This document shows positions 1 through 8,626 of a DNA stretch of 12,026 nucleotides, one piece after another; the first letter of the stretch is position 1, and every line of letters starts with the position of its first letter. Made by a program: the position numbers and the translations under genes. Source of the stretch: Echinostoma caproni (Eukaryota > Platyhelminthes > Trematoda > Plagiorchiida > Echinostomatidae); the NCBI GenBank assembly GCA_900618425.1, contig UZAN01040910.1, forward strand, positions 14,909-26,934, written 5' to 3'. The notes below the pieces were generated by a model. It was not told the origin of the DNA, did no database searches, and saw nothing but the letters and a program-made list of their open reading frames with translations.

Positions 1-566
1 CGAACTCAGTGATTTTGAGGACAAAAGGCGTATCACTATTTGCACCAGCGACGGTCTGATGTTATTAACTACACAGGTAAATTGCAATGGTACCCCGCCA
101 TTTCTACACCATTGGACGTCGTAGGACACCAAGGTAGTTGTTTCAGAAGAGGACGATGGTTACGAATACAGGTCGATCGTGTCGAATGCGGACTCAAGTT
201 TTTCACTGACCGATTTGCATTTTTCGGTCATTTCGCTATATAACAATGGTAGGAGGAAATAGACGTATTAGTTCATTAGTGAACAAAGGCACTTTTTCTA
301 GAGAAATTTTACGCAACTTGCTTCAAATTTTTAATCAATTGCTAACGCCTTTTCGACGGAATTCGGACCACCTTTCCGAAATAAAAACCAAGACTGTCTT
401 GGGGCATGGCATTATTGACATCAATTAAGTAATGATAATTTAAAAATATACAAACCTTGATTCACGAGGTGTCTGGGTTAGAACAGTCGTCAAAGGAATT
501 TTAGGTGCATCAACTGAGAACAAGACAGCGCTTGTCCGTTAAAAAGTAACTCACAATCACGGTTTT
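1..566. other. Anonymous DNA, no gene recognised
   Basis: Short open frames exist on the plus strand (about 67 codons at 40-243 and 60 codons at 246-428). Neither shows a domain, a signal peptide or a composition that argues for real coding. I see no RNA gene, long repeat or transposon motif here. Because a minus-strand exon lies downstream in the window, this could be intron or intergenic sequence; nothing in it decides between the two. Confidence 0.5.
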
Positions 567-1957
567 TCACAACGGACGGCTCAACGCTGTGTCAAACATG
601 AAAAGTGAGAGAGAGTCACGCAAAATGTCGTGAAATGGAGCAGTGACAGGAAGATCCAAATCACACGATGCGGTAGAGCTCAAACAAATCCGGTCTCTCA
701 TCAAACACTGACGGGTGTGTGTGTGTATGTGTACAGAAATACGTGAGTATTGGGACCAATCAGAACAAGGTGCTGTGTGAAAACCTGAACCAAGGTCAGC
801 CGTTTCGGTTTCTGTGGGTGTGTTGGACGGATGGAATGATCGATATGCGATATAACGGTAAACTGGTATAGGGCAAAGACAATGCAGGAAAATCAACCAA
901 TGTGTGTGGGGGGCAGGGGACAAAGTAGGTCCCACGGAAAACCGTGCAGTTTGAGTTTTGTTAAGCAAGCTGGGTCTACCTGCTCACGTGCGAACCTGTG
1001 ACTCGGGTTCTGTTAGAGGTCGATGACCAAAAGGAAACGGATGTCAACGGGATCAAAACTGACTGATATTCAGAGTAGAAAACGAGATGAAGGAGTCATA
1101 GAATAATTTCGAAGAAACGAATGTACACCGGAATTTATGGTAATCTTGATGAAAGTACTAATGTAACCGGAACGTCTCGTGTCGAGAATCAGAGATATTT
1201 TCCACTTAAAAGAATGCTAGACTCCGGAAGCCTCGGAATGGTCAGGGTGGGTGTCTTGGGTATTCGCTAATCACGATTCCCTTTCACGTCGCGAAATGCT
1301 TCTGTATGGCCGAACGCCTCAAACAACCTCTGCTGAGGAAGCCCTACTCGTTGTTTCTACGTGGCGGATTTGTTTTCTGACTAAGGCTAAAGGACGAAGA
1401 GCCAATATCTAGGGCTATAAACGAGTCGGTGAACCATGGGCAGTTCACCAAAAGGAGTTGGCTAAATACCCTGATTTCAAAACAACCGAAAGGTGTAATT
1501 AAGAGGCACACACCTTCCCGATTTTGGCAGTGAATATCGGCTCGATTAGGCATCATCGTTTATTGGACACATTACAAGTTTGACCCCGTCCAAAGGCCGG
1601 GTGATTCAATGAACTGGACACCGGCCCTCTGGGGATCGCTATTTTCACAGATCACTCCGCTGTCCTGCGGATCATGCTTCGGCTAATCAAAGACTCCGGT
1701 TTTTAATTTCCCAAGAAATTTTATCTGCTTTTGCCTAGACAATCTGGGAGTATTCGGCCTACTAGCGAAAAACGAACTGACTTCTTTGTTATAAAGATGT
1801 GTTTGGTACACAGTCTGGATCAAGCGTACTTGCTAATATCAATGTATAAACATCGACAAATTTGGAAATTATGGGTTACAGCTTCGCCAGCCACATACAC
1901 ACAAACACTTAACTTCAAGATTCTTTAACGTTTTCACGTACCAAATAGCGTTGTAAT
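567..1957. other. Anonymous DNA with one unexplained 133-codon minus-strand frame
   Basis: A minus-strand open frame runs from 968 to 567 (133 codons). It is rich in Ser, Thr, His and Pro, and the GT tract near 715-732 becomes a His-Thr run in it. No domain, catalytic motif or membrane segment is recognisable, and no splice sites clearly bound it, so I do not call it a gene. A stretch around 1240-1420 read on plus gives scattered readable peptide (for example LLYGRTPQ) but no family I can name. This may be an old, heavily mutated repeat. It remains unassigned. Confidence 0.4.
715..732. repeat. Short GT microsatellite
   Basis: This is an alternating GT tract with one A interruption. It lies inside the unassigned 133-codon minus-strand frame and produces the His-Thr repeat seen there, which is one reason to doubt that frame is a real protein. 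Confidence 0.8.
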
Positions 1958-1958
1958 G

Positions 1959-1982
1959 TACTACTCATGTTTTTGAGTAGTA
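1959..1982. repeat. Perfect 9-bp hairpin
   Basis: TACTACTCA at 1959-1967 is the exact reverse complement of TGAGTAGTA at 1974-1982, with a 6-base loop between. Wobble and Watson-Crick pairs can extend the stem by about three pairs on the outside. No T-run follows and no gene neighbour is recognised, so a terminator reading is not supported. It may be part of an old inverted-repeat element or chance. Confidence 0.55.
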
Positions 1983-2700
1983 TGTTTGGATTGCGCAAAA
2001 GAATAAAATCGGACGTTTCTCGCAACTCCCGTTTTATTATCCAGACCAGATTCTCTAACTCTGCTGCTGATTTTATGAGGTATTTCATCCTCATATTTCC
2101 TACGAAACGAAATGCAAAGGATAACTACTTACAGCTTCCACTTGGGACCGATATTCGAGTAACCTATCGAGATAGGGAGATTCTATTAGTTTACATCAGG
2201 AACATTAGTGAAACCGTGGATTCTTCACCTTCTCCTTTCTCTTTTCCGAAGGTATAACTACTGGGGAGAATACCTGAATGGTACCAGACATTTTGCTGGT
2301 AAAACCGTAGAATCAAGCATTCGCGTAGGGAAACCCGAGTGAAAAATACTGCCGCAAAAAGCGCTTATTGGGGCAAATCTAGAAACCAAATATGTTCATT
2401 TCATCGAACTTGAGATGTCTAATTTCGCATCTTCGTCTCATCAAAATTGATGAAGTGACCACACAAAAGCAACAATCCACCTTTACGGTTAGGCAACATA
2501 ATTCTCTGGGAAGCGTAGTCTATGTGCGCATTTACGTTTTATTTAGTCAACTCTACAAGTCAAGTTGCCATTACAGAAAAAGGCAGATATTGGTATTTAT
2601 GTGAATCGGTTACCATACTTGCTCAAATCTTTGACAACGTAGAGCAGGAGTCAACCTGGACAGACCAAATCAGTGGCACACTGAACTACCAATGAGTTTG
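1983..2700. other. Anonymous DNA with two short plus-strand frames
   Basis: A 96-codon plus-strand frame (1967-2257) and a 70-codon frame (2392-2604) are open. The first is basic and mixed in composition (FLSSMFGLRKRIKSD near its start), and I do not recognise it. There is no second related frame, no convincing splice pair and no repeat structure. I treat both as unproven. Confidence 0.4.
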
Positions 2701-2720
2701 AATCACAGTATATTTGACAG

Positions 2721-2752
2721 ATACAGTCAATCTCCTGCCATGTCACACCCCT
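2721..2752 (-). repeat. Dispersed repeat, copy 1 (inverted relative to copy 2)
   Basis: The reverse complement of this stretch matches 6013-6044 over 32 bases with four differences by my reading, all transitions (shared core GCAGGAGATTGACTG). Similarity of lower quality continues for some 30 bases past the core. Downstream on plus, TGTCGCAGTTCCTG at 2856-2869 recurs exactly at 5972-5985, and related TGTCRC blocks sit near 2741 and 2928. This suggests a family of dispersed repeats, or one element with degenerate internal repeats. I cannot name the family. Confidence 0.55.
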
Positions 2753-3171
2753 GAGAAGTCGCATTTTCCAATATCTTCCCACATTTTATAAAACCAAAAC
2801 CAACCGTATGCCTAGTAACGTAGTTTCTGACCATGCAATGTTGCCCCACTCATTATGTCGCAGTTCCTGATACCTACTCACTTGGTCCGTGACTAATGTT
2901 CGGCATGGATTTGACCAGCCATCCTGCAATGTCGCCCTCAGCCAATGGCGTTTCACCTAGTTTGATGCGAACATGACACTGTCCACTGATTGGATAAACC
3001 TTGCGAGGAAGATACAACGATGCCAACAATCGAAGGTGATGGCTTGAATTAAACTGTGCAAGTGCTTATCAATCAAGTAGAAGCCCACTGTGTTCGAAAT
3101 GCTGAATCAGCCAGGTGCAAATCAGAGTTCCATATAGCCGAATCACTTAGTATTTCAAGACAAACCGCTGA

Positions 3172-3192
3172 CAGTGTCACATCCCATCGAAC
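3172..3192 (+). repeat. Tigger left terminal inverted repeat
   Basis: It begins CAGTGTCACA and includes CCCATCGA. It pairs in reverse with 4653-4673, where TCGATGGG is the exact reverse complement of CCCATCGA and the outermost bases agree with a few changes and a two-base indel. Tigger ends typically begin with CAGT. Confidence 0.6.
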
Positions 3193-3234
3193 AACTATCG
3201 GATAATTTGTGAACACTAGAGCATCTCAGAAAAG

Positions 3235-4541
3235 ATGCCACCTGGAAACAAACGAAAAGTTCAATACAGTGGATAAGGCAGCCTTGGCTTAGTTTACTGC
3301 TGAGGGAAAAGCTCGGCGAATTCCCCATGGTGGAAAGCATCACTGTAAGAAAACAATCCAGCTAGCACAAAAAAATGCACCATCGGGACTTCAAGTCTTC
3401 TAACGGTTGGTTTCGCTCTTGGTCAAACAGATGGGGTATTCAATCCTACAAAGAGACAAGCAAGTACTCATGTGCATTACTTTATAGGTTTGTGGGGAAA
3501 GTTTGTTGGTACCACGTGATGCAGTGGACGGTTTCGTGCGGGGTTACCGCAGTTGATTCATGGATACGCTGACTGTGATATTTTCAATGCAGATGAAACA
3601 GCGTTGTATTACCAGCAGCTCCCAGGAAAAACATTAAGTCTCAAAGGAATAACAGTTTCCGGATCCAAGAAATCCAAAGAAAAAGTCACGTTTACTGCCT
3701 TGTGGGAGCATGACTGGAGAAAATTTATCACCGTTGGTTATTGACAAATTCCAAACTTCACGATATCTCCGAGGTATAGATAGAAAAAGCCTTCCTTGAT
3801 GTCATAATTCTTCAAATAACCTATGGATAACTTCTGCGTTATTTCACAGTTGGCTGTCCGGTGTCAAACGCAAGCAGGTTTTTCAAAGACGCTCTATTTT
3901 ACTATTGATAGATAACGACCCTTGCCATAACAAAGCCGCATTGTTATCCAATGTCAAATTAGTACGCCCCCGGTCTAACTGTACACGTCCGTTCACTAGG
4001 ATTTACAAATCCAATGTGCTATAAATGTGCTTGTTTGTTTTACGTCAGTGATTGAGAAGATTAAACGAAATGCTAACATCTCGCGACATGTCTTCTGTTG
4101 GTCTTGATACGCTTTCATAAAAGCTGGGTTCAAACTAGCATTGGATAAACCGATAATACAGCCGACAGAGGATAATTGCGAGCTGACTGAAGACTTTGTC
4201 CACTGTGTTGATTGATGAACGTCTTTTTGAAGACGAATTGCCTGATCAGAATTTGATGATGAAGAAGTGGGTTATTTAAGATTGTTATATCCATAGATGA
4301 ACTCGATTTGAATTAAGATAAGCGTCACAAGGAAGAGGAAAGTGAATGTGAAGCAGTGAATGTAGTGGAATTTATTCCAATTAGAGAAGCACATAAGTCA
4401 CAGGATAAATTAAAGCTGTTTGCCTCGGCTAATGCTGGGATTTCGGGTCGATTAGTGGAGTGTACAATTAATTTAAACAGCGCGCTTATTTATTTCAAAG
4501 GGAGAGTCAGGGTGAGACAGATGACGATTTATGATCACTAA
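3235..4541 (+). pseudogene. Tigger/pogo transposase relic (DDE superfamily)
   Basis: Intact transposases of this family cut and paste the element using a CENP-B-like DNA-binding region and a DDE catalytic core. The pieces occur in the expected order. A start MPPGNKRKVQYS lies at 3235, then the CENP-B-type helix (FKSSNGWFRSW, from 3390). The first catalytic-Asp block NADETALYYQQLPGKTL is near 3586, with TV-G-SKKSKEKVT after it. The second Asp block LLLIDNDPCHNKAALLSN runs from 3899, then NCT, then VIEKIKRNANI near 4050. LIDERLFEDELPD lies near 4208, and the C-terminus RQMTIYDH ends at 4541. These lie in different frames with many stops, so the gene is dead. A piece of about 100 bases around 3740-3860 is especially scrambled. 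Identity is firm from the block order; the exact subfamily is not. Confidence 0.85.
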
Positions 4542-4652
4542 AAAGATGTATATCTTTGTAATCTGCAAAGGTTTCTCCCCGCAATTCTGTGGGGCACTCG
4601 GATGTTGTCATTCTTGTTGCAGTAGTCCCCAAAGTCACGGTCATTCGGTCTA

Positions 4653-4673
4653 TCGATGGGCTCTGTCGCACTA
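4653..4673 (-). repeat. Tigger right terminal inverted repeat
   Basis: TCGATGGG followed by CTCTGTCGCACTA is the degraded reverse complement of the left end (CAGTGTCACA..CCCATCGA). Its position just beyond the transposase C-terminus and just before the SINE supports its being the element boundary. Confidence 0.5.
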
Positions 4674-4690
4674 ACGGGTGGTGGTGGTGA

Positions 4691-4701
4691 TGGCTCAGTG
4701 G
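4691..4701 (+). promoter_or_regulatory. RNA polymerase III A box of the SINE
   Basis: TGGCTCAGTGG matches the tRNA internal promoter A box (TRGCNNAGYGG) exactly. It lies 33 bases before the B box, as in tRNA genes. Confidence 0.8.
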
Positions 4702-4733
4702 TTCAGTTGCGAGCTTTGGACCTTACGCTTCGA

Positions 4734-4744
4734 GGTTCGAGCCC
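4734..4744 (+). promoter_or_regulatory. RNA polymerase III B box of the SINE
   Basis: GGTTCGAGCCC fits the B box consensus GGTTCGANNCC almost completely. Together with the A box it would recruit TFIIIC. Confidence 0.8.
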
Positions 4745-4930
4745 CGCCACCGCCACCCAATTTGGGTGGTAAGCAGCCTTGCTCTCGTCCGGTTCAATAC
4801 CACGTCCAACCTAGAGGGACCTTAGGCGGTTCGCCACTCCAAATCCAGGGCCTTGGGTTTGCACCACTGAACAGCAGGTCCTCGTGACTATGGGGTCTAC
4901 CCCGTCTGCTGTTCGTCACATTAAAAAAAG

Positions 4931-5971
4931 AAGTGTGTAACAAGAAAAGATGTAAACGAACGAACGATAATCGAGATTGACTGGTAAGTGGGTGTGTGGA
5001 GCAAAAATATCAGATCCAAGTGATCGATAAACGCCATCGCGCGGACCCGCCTGTGCGGAAGAGGAAACTATAATCGTACTTGTCCTTGCCTCAGCACCGA
5101 TGAACTGAGACAGGTCACTGGCCAAAGGTCATCGTAACCCGGGTCTAACGCGCTCCTGACTGTTTGAGCCATGCACTTCTAATTTGTGAATCACGTTATG
5201 GCAGCACGTGTTGAAATTAATCCGTCACTTATATTTACCAGCACTGTCCATAACGAATGAATCGATCGGTTTGAACATACACTGGCCAAAACAAAAAACG
5301 AAAGAAAGAATAGATCTCTACAGACGCTAATGCCACATATTTTTCAGCAGAATATCATGAACAGATTGCACACAGAACAATCAGTTTGGAATATGAGGAA
5401 GAAGTCAATGTACTAAGTATACCCCGAAGCAAATATTTCACTTAGTTTAAATGAAGTGATCTCCTCCGAATGCGAATTTCTTCCCATGTTCTCATTGTGT
5501 TCGACCTGGTTTATTCCTGTTTTCATCGACTGGGTTGAGAATGATGTGATTATGATAACAGTTGTATATTATGGCGGACGTCAGCTACACAATTCTGTGG
5601 TTCGCCCAACATTGCAAAGGAATGGAGAAATATCTGAAGTTAATATGCGACAGGTGGATAAGAAAAGATGCCTCTGAAGAAAGGTAAGTAGTTTCGGGAT
5701 AACTGGACGCTTGAAACTGAAAAGGAGCTGAATGTTTTAATTTCAGGCTGAGGGCATCATAACATTTTTTTAAATTTCTTCGGTACATAAAGAATACGCA
5801 GGACGATATATTTGGATTGCGTTATGAATAAACACTACCTAATTATGAACATTGGAAACAAGTAACGGAACTGACGTACCTCCCAGCGATCCGGTTTATT
5901 TTGTCACAAAACTAACAACCAATTTTTCATACTTCTTAATAGCATCTACTACTGATTAACGTATCGTGTCG
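4931..5971. other. Anonymous DNA between SINE and repeat copy 2
   Basis: No gene is recognised. A 69-codon minus-strand frame (5125-4916) overlaps the SINE tail, and a 73-codon plus-strand frame (5456-5677) has a hydrophobic stretch, but neither shows a domain or good exon boundaries. Small features include an AACG triplet near 4957 and an AAGGTAAGT donor-like string near 5681 on plus with no exon attached. On the minus strand this would lie in the intron downstream of the scribbler-like exon. Confidence 0.4.
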
Positions 5972-6044
5972 TGTCGCAGTTCCTGGAATTTACCCACTTC
6001 TTCGAATTCCCGAGGGGTGCGACACAGCAGGAGATTGACTGCAT
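5972..6044 (+). repeat. Dispersed repeat, copy 2 with internal symmetry
   Basis: Bases 6013-6044 are the inverted partner of 2721-2752. The stretch starts with TGTCGCAGTTCCTG, also found at 2856-2869. TGTCGCA (5972) and TGCGACA (6018) form a 7-bp inverted pair inside it, so the transcript could fold. This looks like one decayed copy of a moderately conserved non-coding element. Family unknown. Confidence 0.5.
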
Positions 6045-6200
6045 AGGTTTATTCTGACTACAGTGTTGTTCTACTGCAACCAGTAGGGGAAATGTGACGT
6101 GATGTGATGCAATTAATCGTTTTATCCAGGATGATTGACTTGTTCAACAACGCACAAGCTCAGATGATGAATCCCTGCTTTTATAGATTTACGGATTAGC

Positions 6201-6232
6201 CACACGCACACGCACACACACACACACACACG
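6201..6232. repeat. CA microsatellite
   Basis: This CA dinucleotide tract has two CG interruptions near its start. Such tracts are common in animal introns, and no function is implied. Confidence 0.9.
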
Positions 6233-6728
6233 AAGCAGTACACGACGTGATCACTTAGCCCACCGATGGAGTCGGACTGTTGGGGAATAACTTTTCGTGT
6301 GTAAACAAAATGGAGGTTGACCGTGGCTATGGAACGTGTTGTCTATTTTCCGCGTCGGTGTGCATACTGCCGCCTTTAGGTGAAAACTAGCACATGCAAC
6401 GCCGAGGGCTGTTTAGCTCATGGATCGGCATGCACTCGAACTTCATTAGGAAAAAAAAATGGAGATCAGAACAGTACACCATAAATAGGTCATCAGGCGC
6501 AACGTAATGAAACTAGCTGATGAGCAGAAACCGTCGCAGCAAAAAAACGCATTGTAGTGTTCCTCACTGCACTTGTGATCCATTAATTTTCAATAAATCA
6601 GCAGAACTAACGGATCTTTCCTTGTTCATCTATAGTTCAGTATTGGTGTTTCAGTGTTCATACACTTCTGCAAACGAGTTTTCATTAAAAAAACAGTGAC
6701 ACGTGTCCCAAACAAAGCAAACTATTGC
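6233..6728 (-). other. Intron downstream of the scribbler-like exon (no gene seen)
   Basis: The minus-strand frame that runs through the exon stays open past the donor down to 6651. The peptide there (after residue 288) loses all family resemblance, as expected for intron. No other exon, RNA gene or transposon was recognised. The following exon of the conserved domain (expected to encode VNVTW and YVGTLLD-type residues) was not found by eye on the minus strand anywhere below 6737. Confidence 0.55.
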
Positions 6729-6730
6729 AG

Positions 6731-6739
6731 ACTCACCTG
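6731..6739 (-). other. 5' splice donor of the scribbler-like exon
   Basis: On the minus strand the sequence reads CAG|GTGAGT, essentially the ideal donor. The exon ends at 6737 after the first base of a Gly codon. The conserved protein motif ends exactly here, which is what fixes this site rather than the later in-frame stop at 6651. Confidence 0.85.
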
Positions 6740-7598
6740 TTGTAGTCTCAAGCCAAACGATACCGTTTAAACAGATAGTTGTTCCTGGTTCACAAGGTCC
6801 AAGTAAATCCGGTTCCGTAATTGTGGCCTTACATAAATCTTCTAAAACAGTGTTCACACCAATACATCGTGGTTCGGATTTCGTAGAAGAGGGTGCAACA
6901 TTTGGTGTGTCAACAGTGACCAAGGATGAGTCAGTAAGTGTACCAGTTAACGGACAAGATACTTTAGTTGTGGTTGTAGTGGAAGATTCGGTCGCCTTCG
7001 TGGTGTTGACGCCAGACGGTAGGCTTGGGGAGGCAGAACCGGAGGAGTTCAATTCAGACGATTGAAGACCAACATCCGAAGAAGACTGTGGTGCACGAAG
7101 TCCATTCACACTGTTCGCTGGCGTGTCCGCCTGTTGGATTTCGTGGGTTAAATCTGGTTCGGGAGTTGTGGAGTTTCTGTGTGACTGAGGTTGGGTAGGT
7201 ATGGGCTGTGCTGTGGAATGGGCAGGCTGTGTGTGGGAATGAGGAGTAACCGAACTGGAACCGTTGGTTCCCATCGGCTGTTGCTCGATTTCAAGATCTT
7301 CGGAATTCCTATGAAGGGAACAAACCGGAGATGAGACCGAAGAGGCCGGGGATGAAGACGATGCGGACGACGGAGTTGCTGTGTTGGTTTGAACAAAATC
7401 AGTCAGTACTGACAGAGGACGAGTACAGTGATTGCGACGCTGATGATGATTGTGGGTGTGATGATCACGGTGGTGGTGGTGGTGATGATGATGATGGACA
7501 GCTAGTGGAGACGAATTTGCACTTGGGCTGGGATGATTGAACATCGCCTGTGGCAATGGACTGCTTCGAGCGGAATCCGATAAGCAACGGTCTTCGAC
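6737..7598 (-). CDS. sbb/ZNF609-like: Internal exon of a scribbler/brakeless (ZNF608/ZNF609) family protein
   Basis: The exon is 862 bases: 287 codons plus one base, entering in phase 0 and leaving in phase 1. Residues 1-255 are low complexity and probably disordered. There is a nine-His run at residues 35-43 with more His to 52, then Ser/Thr/Pro-rich stretches including a five-Thr run. From about residue 259 the composition changes and the conserved block EPDLLGPCEPGT (262-273) then GIVWLET (279-285) appears. This block opens the family-wide domain that continues in other animals as a VNVTW/YVGTLLD segment and is followed in full-length proteins by a zinc finger. Scribbler/brakeless is known as a nuclear co-repressor in fly development, and ZNF609 and ZNF608 are nuclear regulators. 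The role in this animal is inference. The start codon and zinc finger lie outside the window. A 120-codon plus-strand frame over the same DNA is a shadow. Confidence 0.85.
7470..7496 (-). repeat. Trinucleotide repeat encoding a His9 run
   Basis: On the minus strand there are four CAT then five CAC codons, coding residues 35-43 of the exon. Neighbouring sequence adds more His codons. The mixed CAT/CAC make-up suggests an old slippage tract. Poly-His runs are common in nuclear regulators and have been linked to nuclear speckle targeting. Confidence 0.85.
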
Positions 7599-7626
7599 CT
7601 GATTGAAGGTGTGATTGAAAAGAAAT
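7599..7626 (-). other. 3' splice acceptor of the scribbler-like exon
   Basis: On the minus strand a C/T-rich stretch beginning TTTCTTTTC ends in ATCAG|GTC, with a CTTAAT branch-site-like string just upstream. The upstream reading frame meets a TAA at 7629-7631, just before the tract, consistent with an intron there. A different acceptor further inside the exon cannot be excluded. Confidence 0.6.
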
Positions 7627-8317
7627 GATTAAGAAATCAAAGCCGAAAGTTAAAATGATCCATGGGATAAAGTGAGTAGTTTCTTAAATCCATACTGTTA
7701 GACAACTTGGACGATCTGGTACAGCATGAATTAAATTTAAAAATGTTAGATGAAACTGCTAAAGTTACCTATAGGACTGCAATTCAGTGATGAACATTTT
7801 TACAGCTACGGACGGAGTTCGTCAAAAAATTGAACAAATCTCGATAATATAGCGCATGTGCTCGAAACCTAATGATCCGTGACGTTCTGTATCAACAATT
7901 TACCCATATTGCAATTCCTTGGTAAACAAAAAAGTAGCTTAGATGTATGTATGATGTTTGCATGTTACACGTCACATCTTTCGAAAATTGCCCCTATTGG
8001 CAAAACAGGATTTTCGACGTAGAAGCGAAATACAATGAAACACTGTGTATGCGAGGAATCAAGTGCATGTCGCAAACATCAATTGTACATGTGAATTGCA
8101 TTTTCTCGCGATAGTTTTAGTTGCCTCATTCTGGTTGGTCATTCAGATGAATGAGTAAGAGGAACAGTTGCAAATGTCGAAGTTATACCGCGGTAAGGAG
8201 AGATATAAGAGAAAAATTGAGTAGATGCACGAGTCACTGTTTACTACAGTCATATCACTCAGTGTCACTAGCCAGCGATTAGATCTACCCCGAACCCGTC
8301 CATTGAGAATTGGTCCC
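7602..8317 (-). other. Intron upstream of the exon, unassigned part
   Basis: No gene or RNA is recognised. A 66-codon minus-strand frame (8343-8143) follows the RT relic. Its first residues may be scrambled RT or element 3' sequence, but it carries no identifiable motif. The rest is AT-rich with no repeat structure of note. Confidence 0.45.
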
Positions 8318-8626
8318 CTAAATGCCCTGTCTCGATACCACACATGACAACCGATTGGATAATTGAGGATCCCATCGAATCTCGATGAAGAACGGAATGT
8401 CGCGGTGGTGACATAAATGGCTCACATTGATAAGCGCCAACTGGGACTTCTGTGTACGAGAAGAAATTTCGTCCACGGCGCGTGCTTCGAGCGATACAGC
8501 TGCCTCAAAATAGTCTAGATCCTCTAGTCTTTGTCTATCGTTTGGCTCCTTTGTTACAGTGAGGTCTAGAGCTGCACCCACACGATTCTGTGGAAGCATT
8601 TGACACTTTACATGTGTGAAAAGCAT
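8318..8626 (-). pseudogene. Non-LTR retrotransposon RT relic (C-terminal region)
   Basis: The reading resembles the region just after the RT catalytic box in RTE-like/flatworm non-LTR elements. KCQMLPQNRVGAALDLTV corresponds to the usual KCK-LLQDW-G---LT block. DEISSRTQKSQLALINVSHL then CHHRDI corresponds to DEISARIQKARLAFANLRHLWRRRDI. RWDPQLSN corresponds to WDHRVSN, with the segment between them deleted. The catalytic YADD box is absent, and stops follow the relic. It is a short, old fragment within the upstream intron of the scribbler-like gene and has no function of its own. Confidence 0.75.

Larger units (their letters stand above)
3172..4673 (+). mobile_element. Dead Tigger/pogo-type DNA transposon
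   Basis: This element of about 1.5 kb carries broken pieces of a Tigger-type DDE transposase between degenerate terminal inverted repeats. The left end starts CAGTGTCACA and contains CCCATCGA and TCGGATAATTTGTGAAC, a typical Tigger-like 5' end. The right end, read in reverse, starts TAGTGCGACAGAGCCCATCGA and aligns with it. Tigger elements normally duplicate TA at insertion; a clean TA pair is not visible. The length is a little short for a full element, and the coding region is destroyed, so it cannot move itself. A SINE begins within a few bases of the right end. Confidence 0.8.
4677..4930 (+). mobile_element. tRNA-derived SINE
   Basis: The head is tRNA-like. A GGTGGTG run at the start can pair with the CCGCCACCGCC run near 4745-4755 as an acceptor stem. 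Between them are an A box TGGCTCAGTGG and a B box GGTTCGAGCCC at normal tRNA spacing. The T stem is imperfect, so it is not a working tRNA. A body of about 170 bases, unrelated to tRNA, follows and ends in a short A-rich tail (TTAAAAAAAG, 4921-4930). SINEs like this are transcribed by RNA polymerase III and copied by the RT of a partner LINE; the partner is unknown here. No clear target-site duplication is visible. It sits immediately after the Tigger right end. A 69-codon frame overlapping it is a by-product. Confidence 0.8.

Noticed and set aside
5681..5690. AAGGTAAGT donor-like sequence on plus
   Set aside because: A good 5' splice consensus by itself, but no coding exon with recognisable content precedes it.
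6411..6460. Possible tRNA-like stretch (TTTAGCTCATGGATCGG)
   Set aside because: There is a weak A-box resemblance only; no B box or acceptor stem follows at tRNA spacing.
6508..6524. CTGATGAGCAGAAACC on plus, hammerhead-like at first sight
   Set aside because: There is no room for stem II between CTGATGA and GAAAC, and no retroelement is recognised there. It is probably chance.
6703..7065. 120-codon plus-strand open frame
   Set aside because: It lies antisense to the scribbler-like exon, whose protein motif and splice sites are convincing. The plus frame is a by-product of its composition.
7148..7540. Other open frames (minus 82 codons, plus 69 codons) overlapping the exon
   Set aside because: They are alternate-frame shadows over low-complexity DNA. 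Asp and Gly runs in the plus frame are just the His repeat read backwards.
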